A stretch of 64,000 nucleotides of DNA from Candidatus Thiosymbion ectosymbiont of Catanema sp. Cochon2018 (GCA_011392765.1 WYCW01000003.1:168465-232464); one strand, 5' to 3'; shown: positions 8,970 through 17,459, counted from the first letter of the stretch. A program made the numbers and translations. The notes: a model not told the origin generated them from the letters alone.

Positions 8970-9602
8970 GATCCTCGAGGGACCCACATCTTTACAAATG
9001 AGTCAAATTTGTGCATTGCACAAAGGGAACCACGAATGAACACGAATAGACACGAATGATTATTGCAGGACGAGGTATACCAAATCGTAGGCTGCTTGTG
9101 CCATGTGGCAGTATCGCAGGGGGCTGAACGATTACGGCTTGTCGCGGAGCGACTCGTTTATCATGACCCCGAAGGGGTCGAACAGACCAGCCCAGGGCAA
9201 CGCCCTGGGTGGTGTCGGGGTTTGGAATCCAGCCCTGAAAGGGCGTGACATAAAAGCGAGAGGATAACCTTCGCGGTCTCAGGTGTGCTCGAAGCTCCTG
9301 GTGCGGAAATCAGGCGGTACCGACGATGAACGGTACGCCGGGATTGACGCCTTCGATGTCACGCCCTTTCAGGGCTCATCTTTCCTCCACCTCTCTCCCC
9401 AGGGCGTTGCCCTGGGCTGGTATGTCACGCCCTTTCAGGGCTGGGTACCGGAATCCGGTGCCGGGGAGATCGCAAAAACAGTGGGGGTCTGAATGGTTAC
9501 AAACACACTGGTTGTAGAATTGAGTAAATAATATTCGTGTCCATTCGTGGTTCTTGTCAACCGCGACTCACGCCTTGTCGGTCTGAGGCAAAGCCTCGCT
9601 AG
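8966..9602 (-). repeat. Composite element E, copy 3 with long insert
   Basis: End B begins at CTAGGATCCTCGAGGGACC and end A finishes TTGTCGGTCTGAGGCAAAGCC with CTAG. The palindromic cargo word here is AACCACGAATGAACACGAAT. Its two arms, at about 9030-9060 and 9528-9562, are pushed apart by about 470 bases. That insert holds inverted copies of GCCCTGAAAGGGCGTGACAT and CCCAGGGCAACGCCCTGGG, a separate repeat family. No gene is supported in 8783-9637. Confidence 0.65.
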
Positions 9603-9637
9603 CTAGTCTTGTCCTATTAGCGGTAGGCACGACGATT

Positions 9638-10930
9638 ATGTCAACAGCCCCCATGACTCTGCTTCGGTCATTGAAGGCAGTCGGATCGGGCATCCGCACG
9701 GGTTGGTTGTTTCTCGGCATCACGCTGATTCTGATCATTGTGAGCGAGGCGGGGCTGCGCCTGGCGTTGGAAACCAAGGATCGGCTCATGCCTACCGAAG
9801 CTTGGACCAAGGCCGGCATGTATCGCGACGCCGAATGGGCCCGCGATTTTTTCCGGGAACATCACCTGGCCGAACGGTCTGCCTGGGCGCCCTATGTCCA
9901 CTGGGGACATTCCCCGCTCGAGGGCCGGTACATCAATGTGAGCCGGAACGGCCTGCGGGCGACCTGGAACCCGCCGCTTCGGGGCACCGCCGACCCGCCG
10001 CCGGTGCGCGTGTTCACCTTCGGCGGTTCGACCATGTGGGGCTGGGGGGTACGCGATGACCACACTGTCGCTTCGCACCTGAGCAAGCTGCTGCACGCCA
10101 GGGGGCATCGCGCCGAAGTGACGAACTACGGGGCCATTGCCTATGTCAGCACCCAGGATGTGATCGCCCTGCTGCGTGCTATCCAGCGCGGTGAGATACC
10201 GGACATCGTGCTCTTTTACCACGGCATCGCCGATGTGCTGACGTCCTACGAGCACGGCGAAGCGGGCCTCCCGTTACGCAGCAGGTTTTGGTGTGCGGAA
10301 CCCGACCGCGGGCCGTGGGCCCAGGGACAAGAGCTGCTGTCCGGAGGCTTTTGGGGGTTCCGCCGCCTGGTGACCGGGTTGCGGTATCGCCTGCGGCCGG
10401 CGGCGAATGCCGGTTCGGCCACTTGGCCGCAGGCCCGTCCGCTGGATGATGCGGTCGCCCGGCAAACCGTGCGGGTGTACGAATCCAACCTCGCTGCCGT
10501 CGAGTCCCTGGGACGGCGCTACGGGTTCGAGCCGCTGTTCTACTGGCAACCCGTCATCTTTTCCAAGCGCCGCCGCTCACCCCACGAGCAGGCCAGGGCC
10601 GAGCACCGTGCTTATTATGAGAAGGTGTTCGAGGACACCTACCGGCGAGTGCGGCGGTCCGAAGCCCTGAACGGCCATCCGCGTTTTCACGACATCAGCG
10701 GTCTCTTCGACGACGCCGAAGAACCCTATTACGTGGACGAGTGGCATGTATCCGAGCCGGGCAACCGGCGGGTCGCGGCGGCCATGGTGGACGATGTGAT
10801 CGGGCTGATCGAGCGGCGCCGAGCGGTTGCCGCGGGGCTGGTACCAATGCTCTCCACTACCGAGAACATTAAGCAAGTAGGACTTTCCCGGAAGAGTTAT
10901 CCGCAAATCAACGCAAATAGACGCAAATGA
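9638..10930 (+). CDS. Membrane-anchored SGNH hydrolase, paralogue 2 of 5 with altered block III
   Basis: A 430-residue relative of paralogue 1. It has the N-terminal anchor SGIRTGWLFLGITLILIIV, the nucleophile loop FTFGGSTMWGWG and the C-terminal catalytic dyad segment DEWHVSEPGN. Block III, which supplies an oxyanion-hole Asn in SGNH enzymes, reads HGIADVL here instead of the GIND or GINE of its sisters. Activity may therefore be weakened. The final 13 residues (RKSYPQINANRRK) and the stop codon come from a palindromic repeat at 10897-10974, so the original C-terminus has probably been replaced. ATG at 9638 begins MSTAPMTLLRSLKAV, and M6 is an equally good start. Confidence 0.8.
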   Translation: MSTAPMTLLRSLKAVGSGIRTGWLFLGITLILIIVSEAGLRLALETKDRLMPTEAWTKAGMYRDAEWARDFFREHHLAERSAWAPYVHWGHSPLEGRYINVSRNGLRATWNPPLRGTADPPPVRVFTFGGSTMWGWGVRDDHTVASHLSKLLHARGHRAEVTNYGAIAYVSTQDVIALLRAIQRGEIPDIVLFYHGIADVLTSYEHGEAGLPLRSRFWCAEPDRGPWAQGQELLSGGFWGFRRLVTGLRYRLRPAANAGSATWPQARPLDDAVARQTVRVYESNLAAVESLGRRYGFEPLFYWQPVIFSKRRRSPHEQARAEHRAYYEKVFEDTYRRVRRSEALNGHPRFHDISGLFDDAEEPYYVDEWHVSEPGNRRVAAAMVDDVIGLIERRRAVAAGLVPMLSTTENIKQVGLSRKSYPQINANRRK

Positions 10931-10974
10931 TTCGTGGATGGATTTGCGCTGATTGACGTTCATTTGCGGAAAAA
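10897..10974. repeat. CGCAAATxAACGCAAAT palindrome
   Basis: Arms ATCCGCAAATCAACGCAAAT and its near-inverse (gatttgcgctgattgacgttcatttgcgga) form a long hairpin between SGNH paralogues 2 and 3. It encodes the end of paralogue 2 and lies just before the start of paralogue 3. It belongs to the same style of cargo palindrome seen inside element E. Confidence 0.65.
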
Positions 10975-11002
10975 CAGAATTCCCAATGGAAGAACCAAAC
11001 CG

Positions 11003-12301
11003 ATGGTAAGGGTTCTGCTGCGATCCCTGAAGGCAGTCGGATCAGGCATCCGCACCGGCTGGTTGCTTCTCGGCATCACGCTGGTTCTGATCATCGTGAC
11101 CGAGGCAGCGCTGCGCCTGGCGTTGGAAACCAAGGCCAGGCTCATGCCTACCGAGGTCTGGACGCAGGCCGACATGTATCGGAATGTCGAATGGGCCCGC
11201 GATTTTTTCCGGGAACATCATGTGGCCGAACGGACTACCTGGGCGCCATACGTCCATTGGGAACATCCTCCGCTTCAGGGTCGGTACATCAATATGGACC
11301 GGAACGGCCTGCGAGCGACCTGGAACCCGCCGCCGCAGGACGTCGCCGGCGACCCGCCGCCGGTGCGTGTGTTCACCTTCGGCGGTTCGACCATGTGGGG
11401 CTGGGGGGTACGCGACCACTACACGATCGCCTCACACCTGGGCAAGCTGCTGCACGCGAAGGGGCATCGCGCCGAAGTCATGAATTACGGCAAGATCGCC
11501 TACGTCAGCACCCAGGATGTGATTGCCTTGCTGCGCTGCATCCAGCGTGGCGAGATACCGGACATCGCCCTCTTTTACCACGGTATCAACGAGGTACTGG
11601 CATCCTATGAGCATGGTAAAGTGGGCTATCCGCTGCGCAGCAGGTTCCGGTGTGTGGAACCCGACCGCGGGCCCTGGGCCCAGGGACAAGAGTTCCTGTC
11701 CGGGAATTTTTGGGGATTCCGCCGCTTCGTGGCCGGGCTACGGCGGCGTATCCGGCCCTGGCCGCTGAGGGATACCGGGCCGGACGAAAGCCGGCCGACC
11801 TTTCCGGTGAACGACGAGACTGCCCGGCAAATGGTGCGCGTGTATGAAGCCAACCTCGCCGCCATCGAGTCGCTGGGGCGGCGCTACGGGTTCGAGCCGC
11901 TGTTCTACTGGCAACCCGTCCTCTTTTCCAAGCGGCACCGCTCACCCCACGAGCAAACCATAGTCGAGCGCGTTTCCATGCATGAAAAGAAGTTCGATGA
12001 TATCTACCGGCGAGTGCGGCGGTCCGAAGCGCTGAACAGCCATCCGCGGTTTCACGATATCAGCGATCTGTTCGACGACTCGAAAGAACCCTATTACCTG
12101 GACGGGTGGCATCTCTCCGAGCCGGGCAACCGGCTGATCGCCGCGGCCATGGTGGACGACGTGATCGAGCTGATCGAACAGCGCCGAACGGCCGTCGTAG
12201 GGCCGGTACCCGTAGCGCAGGCGTCCCGCCTGCCATTTGCCGGTGCCCACTTGCAGGCGAGACCTGTCTGCCGATCCCGTTTCATCTGGTTTTGCCGGTA
12301 A
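11003..12301 (+). CDS. Membrane-anchored SGNH hydrolase, paralogue 3 of 5
   Basis: The product is 432 residues from ATG 11003 (MVRVLLRSLKAVGSG). This start is chosen over the open frame from 10934 because it aligns with the sister genes and the upstream part lies in a palindromic repeat. Features are the membrane anchor GWLLLGITLVLIIVTEAAL, the nucleophile loop FTFGGSTMWGWG, block III HGINEVL with the Asn kept, and the dyad segment DGWHLSEPGNRLIA. It is the closest relative of paralogue 2 by shared stretches such as SRFRCVEPDRGPWAQGQEF. The C-terminal 25 residues (ASRLPFAGAHLQARPVCR region) look repeat-derived: the DNA has the GCAGGCGTCCCGCCTGC hairpin. Confidence 0.82.
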   Translation: MVRVLLRSLKAVGSGIRTGWLLLGITLVLIIVTEAALRLALETKARLMPTEVWTQADMYRNVEWARDFFREHHVAERTTWAPYVHWEHPPLQGRYINMDRNGLRATWNPPPQDVAGDPPPVRVFTFGGSTMWGWGVRDHYTIASHLGKLLHAKGHRAEVMNYGKIAYVSTQDVIALLRCIQRGEIPDIALFYHGINEVLASYEHGKVGYPLRSRFRCVEPDRGPWAQGQEFLSGNFWGFRRFVAGLRRRIRPWPLRDTGPDESRPTFPVNDETARQMVRVYEANLAAIESLGRRYGFEPLFYWQPVLFSKRHRSPHEQTIVERVSMHEKKFDDIYRRVRRSEALNSHPRFHDISDLFDDSKEPYYLDGWHLSEPGNRLIAAAMVDDVIELIEQRRTAVVGPVPVAQASRLPFAGAHLQARPVCRSRFIWFCR

Positions 12302-12443
12302 GGCCCCATCTTCTACGCTCAACCAACCGTTGGAGAGCCTGGATAGGTCGAAATCGGGATCGGGATCGCAATCGGAATTTCGATCCCGATCCCGATCCCG
12401 ATCCCGATTTCGATCCCAATTTGGGCTTTTACGACACTCTCCT
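12302..12443. repeat. GATCGG hexamer palindrome with flanks
   Basis: GATCGG units (aatcgggatcgggatcg) face CCGATC units (gatcccgatcccgat) across a short centre. They are preceded by a conserved block, AAGGCCCCATC...CCGTTGGAGAGCCTGG. It ends with CTTTTACGACACTCTCCT, a terminal sequence also seen near 13974 and 42240. The same hexamer palindrome sits inside elements E at 17460, 41929 and 53492. Confidence 0.65.
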
Positions 12444-12466
12444 AAGCGCGGTGATTGCCTTCTGAT

Positions 12467-13687
12467 ATGACAAGGGTCCTGCTGCGAAGCCTGAAGGCGG
12501 TCGGGTCGGGCATCCGCACCGGTTGGCTGATCCTCGGCATCACGCTGGCTCTGCTCATCGGGGGCGAGGTGGGGCTGCGCCTGGCGCTGGAAACGCGCCT
12601 GACGCTGGATACCGAGAACAGGTCTATACCCGCCAAAAAGTGGAGACTGGCCGACATCTATCAGGACGCCGAATGGGCCCGCGGTTATTTCAGGGAACAC
12701 CGAACGGTTACCTGGTCCAGTTGGCTGCCGTATGTCTACTGGCGGCGTTCCCCGCACCAGGGCCGGTATATCAACGTGAACCGGGACGGCCGGCGGGCGA
12801 CCTGGAATCCGCCGCCGCGGGACATCGCCGGCGGCCCGCCGCCGGTACGCGTGTTCACTTTCGGCGGTTCAGCCATGTGGGGCTGGGGGGCCCGCGATGA
12901 CCACACCATCGCCTCCTACCTGAGCGAACTGTTGCACGCGAAGGGCTACCACGCCGAAGTGACGAATTACAGCGAGTTGGCCTTCTCCAGCCCGCAGGAA
13001 GTGCTGGAGCTGCTGCGCTGCCTCTACCGTGGCGATGTGCCGGACATCGCGATCTTTTACGATGGCCACAACGACGTCTATTGGTCCCACAAGGAAGGCG
13101 GAGCGGATATCTTTTTGAGACGGGAAGACCAGTATGCGGAGTCCGGTCTCTTGAGCTATTTTTGGGGGTTACGCCGCTTCGCGGCCGGGCTGGGGCGGCG
13201 CCTTCGCCCGCGGACGCCGATGGCTACCGGGCCGATCGCAAGCCGGCCGACCCTCCCGGTGAACGACAAGATTGCCCGGCAAACGGCGCACATGTACGAA
13301 TCCAACCTCGCCCTCATCGAGTTTCTGGGGCGACGTCACGGATTCGACCCCTTGTTCTACTGGCAACCCATCATTTTTTCCAAGCGGCACCGCTCCCCCC
13401 ACGAGCAAACCATGGCCGAGCGTGCCTCCATGTACATGAAGATACTCACCGACGGCTATCGACGGGTGCGGCAGTCCGAGGCCCTGAACAACAATCCGCG
13501 GTTTCACGATATCAGCGATCTGTTCGACGACGCGGAAGAATCCTATTATCTGGACAGGGTCCACCTCTCCGAACCGGGCAACCGATTGATCGCCGAGGCC
13601 ATGGTGGACGACGTGATCGAGCTGATCGAGCAGCGCCGGGCGGCCGAAGGGCCGGGACAGAGGCTCTCGACTACCGATAAACCTTAA
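12467..13687 (+). CDS. Membrane-anchored SGNH hydrolase, paralogue 4 of 5
   Basis: The product is 406 residues from ATG 12467 (MTRVLLRSLKAVGSG), a start conserved with paralogues 3 and 5; a TTG lies four codons upstream. The anchor is GWLILGITLALLIGGEVGL. The nucleophile loop is FTFGGSAMWGWG with Ser retained, block III is DGHNDVY, and the catalytic dyad segment is DRVHLSEPGNRLIA. The linker between anchor and hydrolase domain carries an extra stretch (RLTLDTENRSIPAKK). The hydrolase core is nearly colinear with its sisters, pointing to tandem duplication followed by divergence. The stop is followed at once by a MITE. Confidence 0.82.
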   Translation: MTRVLLRSLKAVGSGIRTGWLILGITLALLIGGEVGLRLALETRLTLDTENRSIPAKKWRLADIYQDAEWARGYFREHRTVTWSSWLPYVYWRRSPHQGRYINVNRDGRRATWNPPPRDIAGGPPPVRVFTFGGSAMWGWGARDDHTIASYLSELLHAKGYHAEVTNYSELAFSSPQEVLELLRCLYRGDVPDIAIFYDGHNDVYWSHKEGGADIFLRREDQYAESGLLSYFWGLRRFAAGLGRRLRPRTPMATGPIASRPTLPVNDKIARQTAHMYESNLALIEFLGRRHGFDPLFYWQPIIFSKRHRSPHEQTMAERASMYMKILTDGYRRVRQSEALNNNPRFHDISDLFDDAEESYYLDRVHLSEPGNRLIAEAMVDDVIELIEQRRAAEGPGQRLSTTDKP

Positions 13688-13831
13688 GAGCCTGTATAAG
13701 AACTAACCTATTGATTTTTATGAGCCTGACCCGTAGGGTGGGCTATGCCCACCATGATGGCCCCCGCGGTGGGCACAGTCCACCCTACGCCGACTTTTAT
13801 AATCTAATGAGTTAGTTATCAGACAGCCTCT
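13687..13831. repeat. MITE-like hairpin (AGAGGCTGTCTAAAAACTAA family), copy 1
   Basis: Ends AGAGCCTGTATAAGAACTAA and AGTTAGTTATCAGACAGCCTCT are imperfect inverted repeats. The centre is a long hairpin of GTAGGGTGGGCTATGCCCACC and its inverse. The rest of the spacer to 14011 holds only another repeat end (AGGGTGTCGTAAAAG at 13974). Confidence 0.65.
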
Positions 13832-14011
13832 AAACGAACAGGGTTCTGAGGGAAAAGCGGCACTGCATCCGAAACGGCGGCGGGCGGGTGCTCCCTGGTC
13901 GTCGCTGTGGTTACGTCGGGCACCGCGGATCCCGGCCAGGTACCGGGGTAAGACCGCCGCCGTACGCCAAAGGAGGGTGTCGTAAAAGCCCGAATCGGGA
14001 TCGAATCCGAT

Positions 14012-15283
14012 ATGACAAGGGTCATGCTGCGAATCCTGATGGCGATCGGGTCGGTTCTCCGCACGGGTTGGCTGATCCTCGGCATTACGCTGGTTCTGCT
14101 TATCGTGGGGGAGGTGGGGCTACGCCTGGCGTTCGCAGTCAAGGACCGGCTCATGGATCGGCCACGGACCGAACACCCGCCCGCCGCTCTCGCCGCCCGC
14201 TCGCGAAAGGATGCGAGGGATCTGCCGGTACCGGCAGCGGGTAGTACGGATCTCGACCCCGAACAGGCCTCCGATTTTGTCGCGGAAAGGCGGGGGGCCT
14301 ACCGGTATATCCCGCGGCCCTATGTCCATTGGGGGCATCCCCCGCTCCAGGGCCGGTACATCAACGTGAACCGGGACGGCCTGCGGGTCACCTGGAACCC
14401 GCCGCCGCAGGAGGTCGCCGGCGACCCGCCGCCGGTACGTGTATTCACTTTCGGCAGCTCGACCATGTGGGGCCACGGCGCACGCGATGACTACACTATC
14501 CCCTCACACCTGAGCAAGCTGCTGCACGCGCAGGGGTATCGCGCCGAGGTGACGAATTACGGCGAAGCCGCTTATGTCAGCACCCAGGAAATCATCACCC
14601 TGCTGCGCTGTATCCAGCGCGGCGAGATACCGGACATCGCGCTCTTTTACAGCGGTGCCAACGACGTGTTGGCGTCCTACGAGACGGGTGAGGCGGGCCT
14701 GTTGACCGGGTGGTCCTGGCGGGTGGATCCCAATCTCTGGCTGCGGGCCCACGGACGACGGCTCCTGGGAAACTTCCAGGGATTCCGCCGCTTCATGACC
14801 GGGCTGCGGCGGTACATCCGGCCGCCGGCGAGTATCGGCAGGCCGCAGATCCCCCCGTTGGGTGATCAGGTCGCCCGGCAGACCCTGCGCGTGTACGAAG
14901 CCAACCTCACCTTCATCGAGTTGTTGGGACGACACTACGGGTTCGAGCCCTTGTTCTACTGGCAACCCGTCCTCTTTTCCAAGCAGCGCCGCTCACCCCG
15001 GGAGCAGGCTCGGGTCGAGCACCGCTTCAGCCGGATATTCGAGGATATGTACCGGCGGGTGCGGCAGTCCGAAGCACTGAACGGCCATGCACGGTTTCAC
15101 AATATCAGCGACCTGTTCGACGACCTGGAAGAACCCTATTATGTGGACGGGTGGCATCTCTCCGAGGCGGGCAACCGGTTGATCGCCGAGGCCATGGCGG
15201 ACGACGTGATCGAGCTGATCGAGCAGCTCCTGCACCGACCGACTACGGGAAATTCAACCATTCCCTCACATCCCCGCACCTGA
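14012..15283 (+). CDS. Membrane-anchored SGNH hydrolase, paralogue 5 of 5
   Basis: A 423-residue product starting MTRVMLRILMAIGSVLRTGW. The single membrane helix is GWLILGITLVLLIVGEVGL. The nucleophile loop is FTFGSSTMWGHG, block III is SGANDVL, and the dyad segment is DGWHLSEAGNRLIAEAM. The linker (residues 50-90, PRTEHPPAALAARSRKDARD) differs most from the sisters, while the hydrolase core is strongly conserved. It is the last gene of the row; fnr follows after about 90 bases on the same strand but looks functionally separate. It is probably extracytoplasmic, acting on an acylated or carbamoylated envelope or secreted product. Confidence 0.82.
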   Translation: MTRVMLRILMAIGSVLRTGWLILGITLVLLIVGEVGLRLAFAVKDRLMDRPRTEHPPAALAARSRKDARDLPVPAAGSTDLDPEQASDFVAERRGAYRYIPRPYVHWGHPPLQGRYINVNRDGLRVTWNPPPQEVAGDPPPVRVFTFGSSTMWGHGARDDYTIPSHLSKLLHAQGYRAEVTNYGEAAYVSTQEIITLLRCIQRGEIPDIALFYSGANDVLASYETGEAGLLTGWSWRVDPNLWLRAHGRRLLGNFQGFRRFMTGLRRYIRPPASIGRPQIPPLGDQVARQTLRVYEANLTFIELLGRHYGFEPLFYWQPVLFSKQRRSPREQARVEHRFSRIFEDMYRRVRQSEALNGHARFHNISDLFDDLEEPYYVDGWHLSEAGNRLIAEAMADDVIELIEQLLHRPTTGNSTIPSHPRT

Positions 15284-15317
15284 TTGGTTCGAACCACAGG
15301 TATCGGAACGACATTGC

Positions 15318-15331
15318 TTGATCCATGTCAA
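15318..15331. promoter_or_regulatory. FNR/ANR-type binding box upstream of fnr
   Basis: TTGATCCATGTCAA matches the FNR/ANR consensus TTGAT-N4-(A/G)TCAA. It lies 45 bases before the fnr start, which suggests autoregulation by oxygen. Confidence 0.7.
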
Positions 15332-15375
15332 ACGAATCTGCAAAATAGCGGCAGATTTCAACGGGGATCCGACTG

Positions 15376-16134
15376 TTGACCGAATCCAAAGTGATTTCAT
15401 TCGAGGCCTTGCGGGTAGCCTGCAAGAATTGCAGCCTCGCCACGCTCTGCCTGCCGATGGGCCTGACCACGGACGACGTCGAACGGCTGGACGATATCGT
15501 CAAGCGTGCCCGCCCGCTGCACCGAGGTGATCATGTCTTTCGCAACGGCGAACGCTTTCACTCCCTGTACGTCGTCAAGACGGGATCGGTCAAGACCTAC
15601 GCCCCGAGTACCGAAGGCGGTGAGCATGTACTCGGGTTTCACCTCCCCGGCGAGCTCATCGGCCTGGACGCCATCGAGAAAGAAGTGCACGTCTGCTCGG
15701 CAACGGTCCTGGAGACCTCCGCGATCTGCGAGGTCCCTTTCTCCCGCCTGGTGGCGCTGAGCGGCAGAATTCCCTCCCTGCAACACCACATCTATCGGTT
15801 GCTCAGCAAAGAGATCGGCCACGACACGGAGATGCTGCTCCTGCTCGGCAAGAAGAGCGCCGAAGAGCGTCTCGCCGCATTTCTATTGAGTATGTCGAAA
15901 CGCCTGCACAAACGTGGCCTGAGTCCCACCGATTTTTATCTGAGCATGTCGCGCCACGAGATCGGCAACTATCTCGGACTGGCCGTCGAAACCGTCAGTA
16001 GATTGTTCACCAGGTTCCAGGACGAAGGCCTGTTGAAGGTCGATCGCAAGCACGTCGAGCTACTCGATCTGGAGGCAATGGAGGCCCTCGTCGCCCGTGC
16101 CCCGGTGGGCGACCGTCGGCAGCGCATGTCCTAG
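15376..16134 (+). CDS. fnr: FNR-type oxygen-sensing transcription regulator
   Basis: The 252-residue product has an N-terminal iron-sulfur ligand set CKNCSLATLC (CX2CX5C) at residues 16-25 and a fourth cysteine in VHVCSATV near residue 113. This is the ligand set that binds an oxygen-labile [4Fe-4S] cluster in FNR. A cyclic-nucleotide-binding-like barrel follows. The C-terminal helix-turn-helix SRHEIGNYLGLAVETVSRL contains the E-x-x-S-R recognition signature of FNR. A TTG start at 15376 follows a GGGGAT ribosome site. An FNR box lies upstream. The stop TAG is formed by the CTAG edge of the following element E, so the last residue or two may be altered. Confidence 0.92.
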   Translation: MTESKVISFEALRVACKNCSLATLCLPMGLTTDDVERLDDIVKRARPLHRGDHVFRNGERFHSLYVVKTGSVKTYAPSTEGGEHVLGFHLPGELIGLDAIEKEVHVCSATVLETSAICEVPFSRLVALSGRIPSLQHHIYRLLSKEIGHDTEMLLLLGKKSAEERLAAFLLSMSKRLHKRGLSPTDFYLSMSRHEIGNYLGLAVETVSRLFTRFQDEGLLKVDRKHVELLDLEAMEALVARAPVGDRRQRMS

Positions 16135-16374
16135 CGAGGCGTTGCCTCAGACCGACGGGGCGTGAATTTTTTGTGCAGCGAACAAACTTGTTATCCGCAG
16201 ATTACGCAGATTTTCGCAGATTATTTCTATTCTTAATCTGCGAAAATCTGCGTAATCTGCGGATAAAAACAATGGGCGCAATACCCCCAAGTGCTGCATG
16301 AGGAGATGTGAGTTTTTGTGCCGTGCACAAACTTGACTCATTGGTAAAGATCCGGGTCCCTCAAGGAATCCTAG
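16131..16374 (+). repeat. Composite element E, copy 4
   Basis: CTAG at 16131 (overlapping the fnr stop) opens end A, and end B closes with CAAGGAATCCTAG at 16374. The cargo palindrome is the GATTACGCAGATTTTCGCAGA type at about 16193-16267. CTAG duplicates flank it exactly. Confidence 0.82.
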
Positions 16375-16404
16375 CGATGCTTCGCCTCGGACCGACGAAG
16401 CGTG
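16371..16404 (+). repeat. Element E end A, truncated second copy
   Basis: A second end A (CTAGCGATGCTTCGCCTCGG) starts from the CTAG that ends copy 4, then is cut by the neighbouring MITE. Confidence 0.65.
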
Positions 16405-16548
16405 AGAGGCTGTCTAAAAACTAACACATTGATTTAAAAGCGGTAGGCTGGGTCGAGGAACGAGACCCAGCAAACCAGGCGACCCGCGAAAGCTGGGTTT
16501 CGTTCCTCAACCCAGCCTACGCCTACGGTCTTTTTTTAGACAGCCTCT
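16405..16548. repeat. MITE-like hairpin (AGAGGCTGTCTAAAAACTAA family), copy 2
   Basis: Terminal inverted repeats are AGAGGCTGTCTAAAAA and TTTTTAGACAGCCTCT. The interior is a hairpin of GTAGGCTGGGTCGAGGAACG and its inverse. The remaining DNA to dnaQ (16549-16612) shows nothing. Confidence 0.75.
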
Positions 16549-16612
16549 AAATTTTTGTACGGAAACCAAACAACCACGAAAAACACGAAAGGACACTGAA
16601 TGCCAACAGCCC

Positions 16613-17329
16613 CTAGGGCCATATCTTGAGCCACAGGCACTCCCCGCCGCTCGCCTCGTCGATGGCGGCGAGTCGGGCCTGGTGGGCCGCCAGCTCCTCC
16701 GCGCCTGCCCGTACCACGACCAGGGGCGGCCGCTGTGCCGAAAGTCGGCGAGGACCCGCGCGCACCCCGCCGGTCTCCGACCCGCCGTAGGTACCCAGGG
16801 ACAGACTGACCTGTCCCCCCGACATAGCAAGATAAAGATCGGCCAGGATCTCCGCATCCAGCAAGGCACCGTGCAGATCCCGCTGCGAGTTGTCCACTTC
16901 GTAGCGTTTACACAGGGCGTCGAGACTATTGCGCTGCCCAGGGTGTAAAGACCTTGCCATGACCAGGGTATCCGTGATTCGGCACAGATCATCGACAGGC
17001 TGCGCATCCTCCCGCCACAGACCCAGCTCATGGTTCAGAAAGCCTACATCGAAGGGCGCATTGTGGATGATCAGCTCGGCACCCCGGACATAGCCTATAA
17101 AATCCTCTGCGATGTCGGCAAAACGTGGCTTATCGCGCAGGAACTCATTCGTAATGCCGTGAACCTGCACTGCCCCCTGGTCGATTCCCCGGTCCGGCTG
17201 CAGATATTGATGAAAGTTGTTGCGGGTAAGACGGCGGTCGACCAGCTCGACGCAGCCGATCTCGATAATGCGGTGCCCTTCCGCCGGCTCCAGGCCCGTG
17301 GTTTCGGTATCCAGTACAATCTGGCGCAT
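16613..17329 (-). CDS. dnaQ: DNA polymerase III epsilon subunit (proofreading 3'-5' exonuclease)
   Basis: The 238-residue product has the DEDDh exonuclease motifs: ExoI DTETTGLEP at residues 7-15, ExoII IIHNAPFDVGFLNHEL near 88, and ExoIII HGALLDAEILADLYLAM near 153 with the catalytic His. Length and order match DnaQ, the proofreading subunit of the replicative polymerase core. The C-terminal 60 residues, which bind the polymerase alpha subunit, are poorly conserved as usual. No rnhA is adjacent, although that pairing is common in related bacteria. Confidence 0.92.
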   Translation of the reverse strand: MRQIVLDTETTGLEPAEGHRIIEIGCVELVDRRLTRNNFHQYLQPDRGIDQGAVQVHGITNEFLRDKPRFADIAEDFIGYVRGAELIIHNAPFDVGFLNHELGLWREDAQPVDDLCRITDTLVMARSLHPGQRNSLDALCKRYEVDNSQRDLHGALLDAEILADLYLAMSGGQVSLSLGTYGGSETGGVRAGPRRLSAQRPPLVVVRAGAEELAAHQARLAAIDEASGGECLWLKIWP

Positions 17330-17459
17330 CTCAAAGATCCGTTCGCAAGCCCTCTAGCACCCTGTTTCAGAACATTCTGCCGGCAGCGGAATGGTTTGAA
17401 CCACAGAGACGCAGAGAACACAGAGGCCATAAATTTGCAATATCAGTCGAAACTAGGTA

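Noticed and set aside
9063-9517. Short open frames between DUF5989 and SGNH paralogue 2
   Set aside because: They lie entirely within repeats (CCCTGAAAGGGCGTGACAT and element E) and have no ribosome site.
11942-12757. Minus-strand open frame of 271 codons with Asp-Arg repeats (DRDRDRDRN)
   Set aside because: The repetitive peptide is only the GATCGG palindrome read through; the flanking parts are antisense to SGNH genes.
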